From Caldanaerovirga acetigignens (GTDB lineage Bacteria > Bacillota > Thermosediminibacteria > Thermosediminibacterales > Thermosediminibacteraceae), in NCBI RefSeq assembly GCF_900142995.1, contig NZ_FRCR01000004.1, positions 1-64,000 on the forward strand: a stretch of 64,000 nt of DNA, written 5' to 3'. Positions 16,346 to 24,909 of this stretch are shown here, piece after piece. Positions within the stretch are counted from its first letter, which is position 1, and each line of letters opens with the position of its first letter. Under the pieces are notes generated by a model. That model searched no databases and had not been told where the DNA came from. It saw only the letters and a program-made list of their open reading frames with translations. The position numbers and the translations under genes are program-made.

Positions 16346-17626
16346 TTATATCCCCTTTCTTTCATTCCCGTTTCTTTGAAATACAACTTTTCCTTTCTTT
16401 ATTACGGTTCTTACAAGGTTTACTCCGTAGTGGTAAAATATAAAATCCAGATCCGGCGCATCCCATATTACTATGTCGGCCTGCTTTCCGACCTCGATGG
16501 TGCCGACAGTTGTGGCTCTTTTTACGGAAGCTGCGGCATTCAAAGTAACAGCAGTCAGAACTTCTTCCGGCGTCATTCTGTACTTAAGGCAGGCCAGGTT
16601 CATAATAAGTTGCAGCGATTCGGTCGGCGAAGAACCGGGGTTGAAATCGGTGGCAAGTGCCACCGGCACCCCTTCTTCTATCATGGTTCTTGCGCGGGCA
16701 AAGGATTCTCCTAGGTAAAAAGATGTGCCGGGCAATAGCACAGCAATGGTTCTCGCTTTAGCCATCGCCCTGATTCCGTCATCGGTTGCGTAAATCAGGT
16801 GCTCCGCCGAAAGTGCACCAACTTCTGCTGCGAGCCTTGCGCCGCCAATTGGCGTGATCTCATCGGCGTGAATTTTAGGTACGAGGCCATGGACTTTTGC
16901 GCATTCTAATATGTATCTTGATTCTTCGATCTCAAAGACTCCTTCCTCACAAAACACATCGCAGAACTCAGCAAGTCCTTCCCGCGCCACCGTGGGTATC
17001 ATTTCCTCCACAATCAGCCGTATATATTCTTTTTTGTTCTCCCTGTACTCCACGGGAACCGCGTGGGCTCCCATAAAAGTTGGCACCACATCCACTGGGT
17101 GAAGCCTGTTCAGCTCCTTTATGGCCACCAGTGACTTTATCTCATCCTCTAAGTTAAGTCCGTATCCGCTCTTGGCTTCACAGGTGGTCGTTCCGTATTC
17201 GAGCATGCAGTCGAGAGCCTTCATTCCGTTTGAAATCAGCTCTTCTAAAGAAGCTCTTCTGGTTTTTTCGACGGTTTCGAGTATCCCGCCCCCCATCTTG
17301 AGAATATCAAGGTATTTTACGCCCTTCAATTTCAGTGAAAGCTCTTTCTGCCGCCAGCCAGAAAAAACAAGATGGGTATGGGGGTCCACAAGGCCAGGGG
17401 TGACCAGGTTCCCCCCGGCGTCAATTAATTTGGTATTTTCACTAGGTTCAAAATCCATTAGATTATTTGCTTTTCCCACGTCGGTGATAACGCCATCCTT
17501 TACCGCAATAAAAGCGTCTTCGATAAGCTCAATATGACCTTGCTCTTTGCCACCTTTTGCGCTATTTCCAACCGGAGTAGCTAACATTCCTATGTTTTTT
17601 ATCAAGAGATCAGAATTACAAATCAT
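16346..17626 (-). CDS. hutI: Imidazolonepropionase
   Basis: Third step of histidine degradation: hydrolyses 4-imidazolone-5-propionate to N-formimino-L-glutamate. It belongs to the amidohydrolase superfamily; the metal-binding PGLVDPHTHLVFSG near 72-85, HADEITPIGGA near 250 and ATDFNPGSSP near 320 carry the expected His and Asp ligands. Length of about 426 is normal. The start at 17626 is preferred because GGAGG stands 6 bases before it; the ATG at 17632 directly abuts the GGAGG. It follows ftcD by 14 bases. Confidence 0.95.
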   Translation of the reverse strand: MICNSDLLIKNIGMLATPVGNSAKGGKEQGHIELIEDAFIAVKDGVITDVGKANNLMDFEPSENTKLIDAGGNLVTPGLVDPHTHLVFSGWRQKELSLKLKGVKYLDILKMGGGILETVEKTRRASLEELISNGMKALDCMLEYGTTTCEAKSGYGLNLEDEIKSLVAIKELNRLHPVDVVPTFMGAHAVPVEYRENKKEYIRLIVEEMIPTVAREGLAEFCDVFCEEGVFEIEESRYILECAKVHGLVPKIHADEITPIGGARLAAEVGALSAEHLIYATDDGIRAMAKARTIAVLLPGTSFYLGESFARARTMIEEGVPVALATDFNPGSSPTESLQLIMNLACLKYRMTPEEVLTAVTLNAAASVKRATTVGTIEVGKQADIVIWDAPDLDFIFYHYGVNLVRTVIKKGKVVFQRNGNERKGI

Positions 17627-17640
17627 GTTCATCCTCCATC

Positions 17641-18543
17641 TTATTCGGGAATCAAATAATTCTCGAGTATCTGCTTTTTGTCATCGAAATTCTCAAGTTG
17701 CAGGTAATACTTTGCCACATCTATCAGAGCTTTCATGGGCGTTATGCCGACAATTTCGCTCCCAATGACATTCACACCGTATCTTTTGGCTTCTATTTTT
17801 ATAAGTTCAAATGCCCTGTAGAGGGAAGTTTTTTCGTAATTCGTCATGTTCATGGAAACCTGTGCTATATTTTTGTCCTCCAGCATAACTCCTATGGCCC
17901 TGACGTTTTTCAGGCCTCCACCGCTTTCCCTGATAACTTTTGCTATGTTTTTGGCAATATTTATATCAGAAGTATTTAAGTTCACATTAAAGGCGATGAG
18001 CGGCATTCTCGCCCCCACTGCTACTGCGCCTGCCGTCGGGTGTATTTCAGGTTTTCCAAAATCGGGAGCCCATGCAGGGCCTTTTATTTTCTCTGCCATT
18101 CCCTCGAATTCGCCGCGCCTTATATCGGCCAGGCTTTTTCGTTCTGGCCTCGTCGCCGACTCTTCGTATAAAAACACGGGTATCGAAAGTTCTCTTGCAA
18201 TTCTTTCCCCGACCTGGCGAGATATTTCAACACATTCTTCCATAGTTACGTCTTTTACAGGAACAAAGGGTATGACGTCAACAGCACCCATCCTCGGATG
18301 CTCGCCTTTATGTTTTGTCATGTCTATTAATTCTGCTGCCTTTGCCGCCGAAGCAAAGGCAGCCTCCTTTACGCCCTCCGGGTCGCCGACGAAAGTGAAA
18401 ACGCTTCGATTGTGATTTTGATCGTAAGAATAATCAAGGAGCCTCACGCCTTTTACGGCTCGGATGGCATCAGCTATTGCTTCTATTACCTCTTTTCTTC
18501 TTCCCTCGCTAAAATTGGGAATGCACTCAACAAGCTTAGCCAC
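17641..18543 (-). CDS. ftcD: Glutamate formimidoyltransferase
   Basis: Transfers the formimino group from N-formiminoglutamate to THF, giving glutamate and 5-formimino-THF. The 300-residue protein is the transferase half only (ECIPNFSEGRR at 7-17, then HKGEHPRMGAVDVIPF near 80-95 with the catalytic His region). In mammals this half is fused to the cyclodeaminase; here the two are separate genes at either side of hutI. The start is a GTG with GGAGG upstream, 18 bases after hutU. Confidence 0.95.
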   Translation of the reverse strand: MAKLVECIPNFSEGRRKEVIEAIADAIRAVKGVRLLDYSYDQNHNRSVFTFVGDPEGVKEAAFASAAKAAELIDMTKHKGEHPRMGAVDVIPFVPVKDVTMEECVEISRQVGERIARELSIPVFLYEESATRPERKSLADIRRGEFEGMAEKIKGPAWAPDFGKPEIHPTAGAVAVGARMPLIAFNVNLNTSDINIAKNIAKVIRESGGGLKNVRAIGVMLEDKNIAQVSMNMTNYEKTSLYRAFELIKIEAKRYGVNVIGSEIVGITPMKALIDVAKYYLQLENFDDKKQILENYLIPE

Positions 18544-18561
18544 AGGCCAACCTCCTTCCTT

Positions 18562-20211
18562 TTACTTCAGCATCGGCATTTTTATCCCGTGTTCTTTGGC
18601 AGTCCTTATGGCTATATCGTAACCGGCATCGGCATGGCGCATTACACCTGTTCCGGGGTCGTTATTTAGCACCCTTGAAATCCTGTAGGCCGCATCATCC
18701 GTCCCGTCGGCTACCACCACTACGCCCGCGTGAATTGAATAGCCGATACCAACGCCGCCGCCGTGGTGGACAGAAACCCAGGTGGCTCCCGATGCCACAT
18801 TGAGCAAGGCATTCAAGATAGGCCAGTCGGCTATGGCGTCGCTGCCGTCCTTCATGGCTTCGGTTTCCCTATAGGGGGACGCAACAGAACCTGTATCGTG
18901 GTGGTCCCTACCTATAACTATAGGTGCAGAGAGTTCTCCTTTTCTCACCATCTCATTGAAAGCCAGAGCTGCTTTGGCTCTTTCTCCATACCTCAGCCAG
19001 CAGATCCTTGCCGGAAGGCCCTGGAAGGCGACCCTTTCCCTTGCTAATTTAATCCAGCGGGCAAGGTGTTTGTCCTCGGGGAAAAGTTCCAGGATCTTTT
19101 CGTCGGTCTTGTAGATGTCTTCCGGATCTCCGGAAAGTGCAGCCCAACGGAAAGGACCGCTTCCCTCGCAGAACAGGTCTCTTATAAACTCCGGTACATA
19201 ACCCAAAATTTTAAATGCATCGATTACTCCTTCGTCGTAAGCCTGCCGCCTTATGTTGTTGCCGTATTCGAATACCACGGCACCGCGTTTTTTCATCTCG
19301 AGCATCGCCCTTACGTGGTTGGCTATGCTCTTTTTGGCCTTTGCTATATACTCCTTAGGATTGGTTTTCCTGAGCTTGATCGCCTGTTCAAGAGTCATCC
19401 CCGCGGGGACGTAACCGTTGAGAGGATCATGAGCGGAAGTCTGATCGGTCACCACATCGGGTATTATACCCCTTCTCGCCAGTTCCGGATGCACCTCAGC
19501 CGCATTGCCCACGAGCCCTATGGAAATGGCCCTTCCCTCTTCCTTCGCCTTGAGAGCCATATTGATAGCCTCATCCAGGTCTTCTACTATTACGTCGCAG
19601 TACTTGGTTTTTATCCTCTTTTCTATCCTGCTTCTATCTACCTCTACTACCAAAGCCACGCCTTCGTTCATGGTTATGGCAAGGGGCTGCGCTCCACCCA
19701 TTCCGCCCATACCGGCAGTCAGGACCAGCTTGCCCTTGAGCGTACCACCAAAATATTTATTAGCACAAGCTGCAAAGGTTTCGTAGGTACCCTGCAAAAT
19801 ACCCTGGGTGCCTATATATATCCAACTGCCGGCTGTCATCTGGCCGTACATGGTAAGACCCTTTTTCTCAAGTTCCCAGAAATTTTCCCAGCTAGCCCAT
19901 GCAGGGACAAGCATCGCGTTCGATATTAATACTCTGGGCGCCATAGGATGGGTCTTAAAAATTCCTACAGGCTTTCCCGACTGGATGAGCAGCGTCTCGT
20001 CATTCTCCAAATTTCGCAATGCCTCTACTATTTTGTCAAAGCACTCCCAGTTTCTGGCAGCCTTACCGGCACCCCCGTAAACAATTAGTTCATCGGGTTT
20101 TTCGGCAACTTCAGGGTCTAGATTGTTCATAAGCATCCTCAGAGCGGCTTCCTGTTGCCAGCTCTTGCAGGAAATTTCCTTGCCCCTCGGGGCTCTTATA
20201 ACCCTTTTCAT
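18562..20211 (-). CDS. hutU: Urocanate hydratase
   Basis: Second step of histidine degradation: adds water to urocanate, giving imidazolonepropionate, with tightly bound NAD. At 549 residues the length is normal. Conserved segments include [14 protein letters not shown] near 45, [12 protein letters not shown] near 170, [14 protein letters not shown], the [17 protein letters not shown] active-site stretch near 430 and [12 protein letters not shown] near 490. The ATG has AGGAGG upstream. It is separated from hutH by a 154-base spacer containing a hairpin. Confidence 0.97.
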   Translation of the reverse strand: MKRVIRAPRGKEISCKSWQQEAALRMLMNNLDPEVAEKPDELIVYGGAGKAARNWECFDKIVEALRNLENDETLLIQSGKPVGIFKTHPMAPRVLISNAMLVPAWASWENFWELEKKGLTMYGQMTAGSWIYIGTQGILQGTYETFAACANKYFGGTLKGKLVLTAGMGGMGGAQPLAITMNEGVALVVEVDRSRIEKRIKTKYCDVIVEDLDEAINMALKAKEEGRAISIGLVGNAAEVHPELARRGIIPDVVTDQTSAHDPLNGYVPAGMTLEQAIKLRKTNPKEYIAKAKKSIANHVRAMLEMKKRGAVVFEYGNNIRRQAYDEGVIDAFKILGYVPEFIRDLFCEGSGPFRWAALSGDPEDIYKTDEKILELFPEDKHLARWIKLARERVAFQGLPARICWLRYGERAKAALAFNEMVRKGELSAPIVIGRDHHDTGSVASPYRETEAMKDGSDAIADWPILNALLNVASGATWVSVHHGGGVGIGYSIHAGVVVVADGTDDAAYRISRVLNNDPGTGVMRHADAGYDIAIRTAKEHGIKMPMLK

Positions 20212-20278
20212 AAAATCATGCCTCCTTGAAAGTTATTTTATTATATATAATTCTCAATTTACTCCTTTTACCCTTCGG

Positions 20279-20305
20279 AAAAATTCCTCATTATGTGGAA
20301 TTTTT
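20279..20305 (-). terminator. Attenuator-like hairpin between hutH and hutU
   Basis: Minus-strand hairpin AAAAATTCC/GGAATTTTT (arms 20297-20305 and 20279-20287) whose 3' arm ends in a T-run. It could reduce transcription from hutH into hutU or mark an RNA processing site. A TATAAT-like stretch just downstream could allow separate expression of hutU. Nothing else was recognised in this 154-base gap. Confidence 0.45.
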
Positions 20306-20365
20306 TGTATTTTCTACACACTACTATGCTCGCTGCCAACTGCCCTTTTCATCACAAGATGGATA

Positions 20366-21898
20366 TTATTCCAATTCCCCAATCACCCCTTCTATTTTTC
20401 TCACTAACTCGCCACTTTTTATGATATTCGCAAGTTTTTTTACATCTAAGCTCAACACCCTGTCTTCAACAATTTTAGGCACTATATCCCTCACAATCTT
20501 GTAGGTCACGTCAGTTCCCTTTCCCAACTTAATCGAGCGGTTTTTCTCCATCCTAAAATCTAAAGCCTGAGCGGCACACAAAAGCTCGATGGCCAATACA
20601 TTGGTGGTATTCTCGACAATTTTCAAAGCTTTTCTGGCCGCGATTGTACCCATACTTACGTGGTCTTCTTGATTGGCAGAAGAAGGTATCGAATCGACGC
20701 TGGCCGGAAAGGACAGGGTTTTGTTCTCAGAAACTAAAGCAGCAGCAGTGTACTGGCTTATCATCAGACCAGAATTCAACCCGCCCTTTTCTGTCAAAAA
20801 GGCTGGCAATCCCTCATTGAGATGTGGATTCACAAGTCGCTCTATGCGGCGCTCCGAAATATTTGCCAGTTCCGACACGGCTATACTGAGATAATCCATG
20901 TTTATGGCCACTGGCTCCCCGTGGAAATTGCCTCCCGAAATTACCCTTTCTTCTTCGGGAAATATAAGGGGATTGTCTGTAGCCGAATTAATCTCAATTT
21001 CCATTACTTTTTTCACATGCTTTATGGCATCTTTTACAGCACCGTGCACTTGAGGTAAGCATCTTAATGCATAGGCATCCTGCACTTTCAATTGTCCCTG
21101 ACGAGTAACAAACTCGCTTCCCTCTAACAACTTTCTCATATTTCTTGCGCACGAGACTTGCCCAGGATGAGGCCTCACTGCTTGGACCTTTTCATCTAAC
21201 GCGTCGATTACTCCGTTCAAAGCTTCAAAGCTTAAAGCCCCACAAATGTCGGCGACTTTTGATATGTTCACAGCGCAGGCGAGGGCAAGGCTTCCCACCG
21301 CCGACATGGCCTGAGTTCCGTTTATCAACGCAAGGCCTTCCTTTGCCTCAAGAACTACGGGTTTTATGCCGGCGCGTTCCAAAGCTTTCCCGCCAGGCAA
21401 TCTTTTACCCTCATAAACAGCCTCTCCCTCCCCTATCATTACCAGAACCATATGGGCAAGAGGTACTAGATCCCCGCTTGCCCCGAGTGACCCCTGACAC
21501 GGCACAAGCGGTGTAACCCCTTTATTCAGCATTTCAATTAAAGTCATTATCGTAGAAAGCCTTACTCCCGAGTAGCCTTTTGCGAGGGCATTAACCCTTA
21601 AAAGCATCATTGCCCTTACTACTTCTTCTGGAAGATAATCCCCCACACCCACCGCATGGCTCCTTATTAAATTTATTTGCAATTCCCGGCTATCATCCGG
21701 CGAAATTACAACATTACATAATTTACCAAAACCTGTGGTAACGCCGTAGATTACTTCTCCTTTTTCTACTATTTTTCTCACATATTGCCTTGAACGTTTT
21801 ATTTTTTCTGCAGCATCATCGGAAAGTTCTACCTTTTCACCCTCAAGTGCCACTTTCAATACATCTTCTACGGTTAGATTTTCGCCGCTTATTATCAT
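20366..21898 (-). CDS. hutH: Histidine ammonia-lyase
   Basis: First step of histidine degradation: eliminates ammonia from L-histidine to give trans-urocanate. The MIO prosthetic group forms from the ASGD in GSLGASGDLVPLAH, near 140. Other family segments are YGVTTGFGKL near 50, NGTQAMSA near 195 and QEDHVSMG near 415. The start at 21898 gives MIISGENLT and 510 residues with GAAGGAGG 7 bases upstream; the longer reading from 21940 adds a basic stretch with no family match. It is the promoter-proximal gene of the hut operon. Confidence 0.95.
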   Translation of the reverse strand: MIISGENLTVEDVLKVALEGEKVELSDDAAEKIKRSRQYVRKIVEKGEVIYGVTTGFGKLCNVVISPDDSRELQINLIRSHAVGVGDYLPEEVVRAMMLLRVNALAKGYSGVRLSTIMTLIEMLNKGVTPLVPCQGSLGASGDLVPLAHMVLVMIGEGEAVYEGKRLPGGKALERAGIKPVVLEAKEGLALINGTQAMSAVGSLALACAVNISKVADICGALSFEALNGVIDALDEKVQAVRPHPGQVSCARNMRKLLEGSEFVTRQGQLKVQDAYALRCLPQVHGAVKDAIKHVKKVMEIEINSATDNPLIFPEEERVISGGNFHGEPVAINMDYLSIAVSELANISERRIERLVNPHLNEGLPAFLTEKGGLNSGLMISQYTAAALVSENKTLSFPASVDSIPSSANQEDHVSMGTIAARKALKIVENTTNVLAIELLCAAQALDFRMEKNRSIKLGKGTDVTYKIVRDIVPKIVEDRVLSLDVKKLANIIKSGELVRKIEGVIGELE

Positions 21899-21979
21899 TT
21901 CCGTCCTCCTTCGCAGAAACTGCTTAATCTTCTTGTTCAATAATAGTTTAATACACTAAAAACCCCCAAAAAGTCGTCA

Positions 21980-22006
21980 AGGGAACCTCCTTCAAGAAGG
22001 TTCCCT
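21980..22006. promoter_or_regulatory. Perfect 9-bp dyad upstream of hutH
   Basis: AGGGAACCT (21980-21988) and AGGTTCCCT (21998-22006) form a perfect inverted repeat around a 9-base centre. Neighbouring genes point away from it on both sides, so it is not an obvious terminator. A TTGACG follows it directly in the direction of hutH, so an operator for the hut promoter or a leader hairpin are both possible. Confidence 0.45.
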
Positions 22007-22156
22007 CGAAAATCAAAAACGAAAGATTTGTTTTTATTAGATTTTTATTCTACAAACTTCTTGATTTTCCTTCTTTTTTATAAAAATAGGCACAGATTTT
22101 TTGTGATTGACATATTTTATATTGCCCATAAACCTTTCCGAAAAGGAGGCCTAACC

Positions 22157-22393
22157 GTGCAATCACGCCAAGCCTTTGGTTCTAGAATATTGCGTCGGGG
22201 TATGTGCGGCAAAGATGTTGCCGAGCTGCAGATGAAATTACAATCCCTTGGATATTATACAGGTCCTATAGATGGCATCTTCGGCCCTTTAACTGAGAGG
22301 GCAGTAAGGCAACTACAGCGTGACAATAATATTAAAGTCGACGGCATAGTTGGACCTCAAACTTATGCAGTATTAGAACAACTTATACCATAA
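22157..22393 (+). CDS. Peptidoglycan-binding (PG_binding_1) mini-protein
   Basis: A 78-residue protein that is essentially one peptidoglycan-binding domain: GKDVAELQMKLQSLGYY, then GPIDGIFGPLTERAVR and KVDGIVGPQTYAVLEQL. Such domains occur as modules of cell-wall and spore hydrolases; here no catalytic domain or clear signal peptide is attached. The start is a GTG at 22157 with AAAAGGAGG upstream; a longer frame from 22028 would add an unlikely Phe-rich stretch lacking a ribosome site. Its neighbour sspI suggests, but does not show, a spore role. Confidence 0.8.
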   Translation: MQSRQAFGSRILRRGMCGKDVAELQMKLQSLGYYTGPIDGIFGPLTERAVRQLQRDNNIKVDGIVGPQTYAVLEQLIP

Positions 22394-22400
22394 ACTGTTT

Positions 22401-22420
22401 AGGGGTGGAAATCCACCCCT
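22401..22420 (+). terminator. Hairpin after the peptidoglycan-binding gene
   Basis: AGGGGTGGA (22401-22409) and TCCACCCCT (22412-22420) form a strong inverted repeat 7 bases after the stop. No T-run follows, so termination is uncertain. Confidence 0.4.
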
Positions 22421-22449
22421 TACCCATATTACTCTAAGTGGTAATAATG

Positions 22450-22665
22450 CTATGTTCTTTCGATAGCCGCCATAATTTTATCCATCATGCTTTCTTTTTC
22501 GCTGCTATTTGATTTTTGCCACACTACTTCAAAAAGTACCCCCATTCCAGGAAGTGCCTGCTCCTCTCGAGTTTGTATGGTCTCGTTGATGTATTCTTCC
22601 ACCTCCTCCCGCCTACTTCCCGCTAGGTTTTTCAATACCAGTTCCCTGATGTCTAACGATGCCAC
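22450..22665 (-). CDS. sspI: Small acid-soluble spore protein SspI
   Basis: A 71-residue protein matching the SspI family: IRELVLKNLAGSRREEVEEYI, then the hallmark LPGMGVLFEVVWQ near 39-51 and an acidic, Met-rich end. SASPs of this minor class are made in the forespore. The start is a GTG with AAGGAGG upstream. Its presence shows that the organism descends from, and probably is, an endospore former. Confidence 0.9.
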   Translation of the reverse strand: MASLDIRELVLKNLAGSRREEVEEYINETIQTREEQALPGMGVLFEVVWQKSNSSEKESMMDKIMAAIERT

Positions 22666-22731
22666 CGTTTCTTTCCTCCTTCATTTTGTTTTTCTCAATT
22701 TAATAATTCCCTCAATTAAGGCTAAAAATAC

Positions 22732-22760
22732 TAAAAAAATAAGGGGCGGTTACGCCTCTT
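22732..22760 (-). terminator. Terminator of the DUF3798 ABC transporter operon
   Basis: Minus-strand AGAGGCG/CGCCCCT hairpin (one mismatch) followed by TATTTTTTT, 19 bases past the stop of the last permease gene. Confidence 0.7.
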
Positions 22761-22778
22761 GAAGTTTTAAGCAATTTT

Positions 22779-23879
22779 TTAATCGTTTGATTCCGCTCCT
22801 ATATTAGCATTAAAATTCTTCTGGATCGCGTGCAATGCCAATGAAAGGGCAATTACGCCATAAGCCACGAAAGACCTGAAAAACTCCCCTATTTGCGGAT
22901 CACCGAAGAGGTTTTTACCGGCATTGGGCGAAACTATGAACAGTGTATGGAACAAAATGGTGCCTATTATGGCATTGCTTATAGTAGCTTTTGTAACCGA
23001 AGCTCCACCCACTAAAATAGCCGCAACGGCAAACATCCCGACCTGTTCGTGGCTGCTGTAAGTCTGAAGAGTTCCTATGTTCTGCAAAAAGATTATCTGT
23101 CCCCAGGCTGCAAGAAGTGTGGATATCGTAATAGCAACCAGTCTCGTCCTTTCCACGTCAATCCCTGCCACTTCCGCCACATGCATATCCTGACCTACCG
23201 CCCTGAAATCCTGTCCGATTTTAGTCTTCAGGATAAATTCGGTAAAAAGGCACAAAAGCCCAATCAATATAAAAGAAGCGACAGGTATTTTTACCCCCAT
23301 CATATTTATGCTTAATAGATTATCCAATGCATACTGGATAAGCGAAAGGTCTATGGCGTTCTTTAAACCGACGCCGCCCGGCAGCACAATTTCCGGGTTC
23401 TTTATAGGAATGATGGTACCTACAAACAGTAAAAATACTAACTGGTACAATCCCATCGCAAAAAAGCCCAGAATCAAACTGGTAATCATTTCCTTGCCCT
23501 TGGTTTTATTTAATAATATACCGGTGGCGTACCCGAAAACCAGCGCAAAGGGAACCGAAATTAACATAGCAAGAAAAAGACCCGAAATGCCGCCTATATT
23601 CCACACTTTTATTGCAATAAGGCCTATTTGCCCTGCCATAGCCCCTATAACAAGAGCGAAATTCAGTCCCATTCCTGCCACCACAGGGATTATAAGGGAC
23701 AAAACCAGGAAAAGATTCCTGTCCAATCTATTGACAATCTCGTTCACGATGTAAAGGAAGCTTAGTTTTGAAGCCACAACCCCTCCCAGACATATCACGA
23801 AAAACAATAGGGGAACCATATTGGTCCTTACGAGTTTTATCAGTGTTTTTTTCGAAAACATAGCTTTCATCTCATTCAT
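22779..23879 (-). CDS. ABC transporter permease (second of two)
   Basis: A 366-residue integral membrane protein with about eight to ten hydrophobic segments, of the BPD_transp_2 (ribose/nucleoside/branched amino acid) permease type. LNFALVIGAMAGQIGLIA and the loop around GKEMITSLILGFFAMG match the pattern in its partner at 23872-24909. With the ATPase and the DUF3798 lipoprotein it forms one importer. Its first ATG (23879) is very close to GGAGG; an in-frame ATG at 23870 is an alternative start. It overlaps the preceding permease by 8 bases. Confidence 0.88.
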   Translation of the reverse strand: MNEMKAMFSKKTLIKLVRTNMVPLLFFVICLGGVVASKLSFLYIVNEIVNRLDRNLFLVLSLIIPVVAGMGLNFALVIGAMAGQIGLIAIKVWNIGGISGLFLAMLISVPFALVFGYATGILLNKTKGKEMITSLILGFFAMGLYQLVFLLFVGTIIPIKNPEIVLPGGVGLKNAIDLSLIQYALDNLLSINMMGVKIPVASFILIGLLCLFTEFILKTKIGQDFRAVGQDMHVAEVAGIDVERTRLVAITISTLLAAWGQIIFLQNIGTLQTYSSHEQVGMFAVAAILVGGASVTKATISNAIIGTILFHTLFIVSPNAGKNLFGDPQIGEFFRSFVAYGVIALSLALHAIQKNFNANIGAESND

Positions 23880-24909
23880 TCCCTCCTACCCTGGTTAATG
23901 CGTACAATATTACTCCATTACTTACTATTATCCTCACTACCTCCGACAGATTCCCTTCCGGCATCATTCTATTAATCACCGGCAGCGAAATGGTAAGGAG
24001 GGATTGAAATAAAATCACTCCAGCTATTACGTTGGAAATTGAAGCCTTCCTCGCTGTTGCCCCGCCAATTAATATTGCGGAAATCGCAGCGAAAGGCATC
24101 ATCAAGGGGCCGGTGTAAAGCTGGAAAAATCCGTAGCTTTGGGCATACACAAGTATGCCGATTCCACCCAAAACCATGGAGAGTATAGTCCCTATGGTCC
24201 TATATTTATCCACATTAATTCCCGAAGCTTGTGCAAACCTGGGATTGCTCCCCGCAGCCATCATGGCGATTCCCGTCTTGGACCTCAAAAAAAGCCAGAT
24301 GAAGAAACAGCAGACGGCAAAAAACAAAAAAGTACCTATGGGTAAGTCAACATTGGGCAGGGTTATCAACCGGTCCAGCACCTTATCGTATTTATTTGCC
24401 AGGGTTATGGTGGTTCTGAGACCTCTTCCTCCTATTGCCCACACCATTTCGGGATTCCTAAAAGGAAGCAGCAACCACCCGATGCACATCAAGGACACGA
24501 CTGAAAAACCCATATATGTCCCTACAGTCATCTCGTCCCCTTTAACCTTATTCAACAAGATGGAATACAAATAACCCGCCACTACCGAAAGAGGAATGGA
24601 AATCAAAACCGCCGTCAAAAAACCCTTCAATCCCACGATGTCCATTTCTATAGTTATGCATCCGGCAATCAAACCGCTTATGATTCCTATGGAAAGTGCA
24701 AAATTGAGTCCCGTTCCCGATACAATGCTCGGCACCATCGCCAGCACTAGGACGCTATTCATGCCTATTCTTACGAGTGAGTCCTTCAAAAGTCCGTAAA
24801 CGCTTTGCTTTTGTATAATTGCTATAATTAGGAGTATTATAAGCAGGATCGTTATAAAAACTTTAGGATAACCGTACTTATCTACGAGCTTTTGCCACAG
24901 GTTTTTCAT
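23872..24909 (-). CDS. ABC transporter permease (first of two)
   Basis: A 345-residue membrane protein of the same BPD_transp_2 family as its neighbour, with LNFALSIGIISGLIAGCI and the ATPase-contacting stretch KVKGDEMTVGTYMGF. Its start codon shares one base with the ATPase stop (TAATG), a sign of translational coupling. Two different permeases plus a double-ATPase subunit fit the ribose/nucleoside importer architecture. Confidence 0.88.
   Translation of the reverse strand: MKNLWQKLVDKYGYPKVFITILLIILLIIAIIQKQSVYGLLKDSLVRIGMNSVLVLAMVPSIVSGTGLNFALSIGIISGLIAGCITIEMDIVGLKGFLTAVLISIPLSVVAGYLYSILLNKVKGDEMTVGTYMGFSVVSLMCIGWLLLPFRNPEMVWAIGGRGLRTTITLANKYDKVLDRLITLPNVDLPIGTFLFFAVCCFFIWLFLRSKTGIAMMAAGSNPRFAQASGINVDKYRTIGTILSMVLGGIGILVYAQSYGFFQLYTGPLMMPFAAISAILIGGATARKASISNVIAGVILFQSLLTISLPVINRMMPEGNLSEVVRIIVSNGVILYALTRVGGNE

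Noticed and set aside
22028..22156. N-terminal extension of the peptidoglycan-binding protein as a signal peptide
   Set aside because: The stretch is hydrophobic but begins without a ribosome site and lacks a cleavage-like region; GTG at 22157 has AAAAGGAGG upstream.
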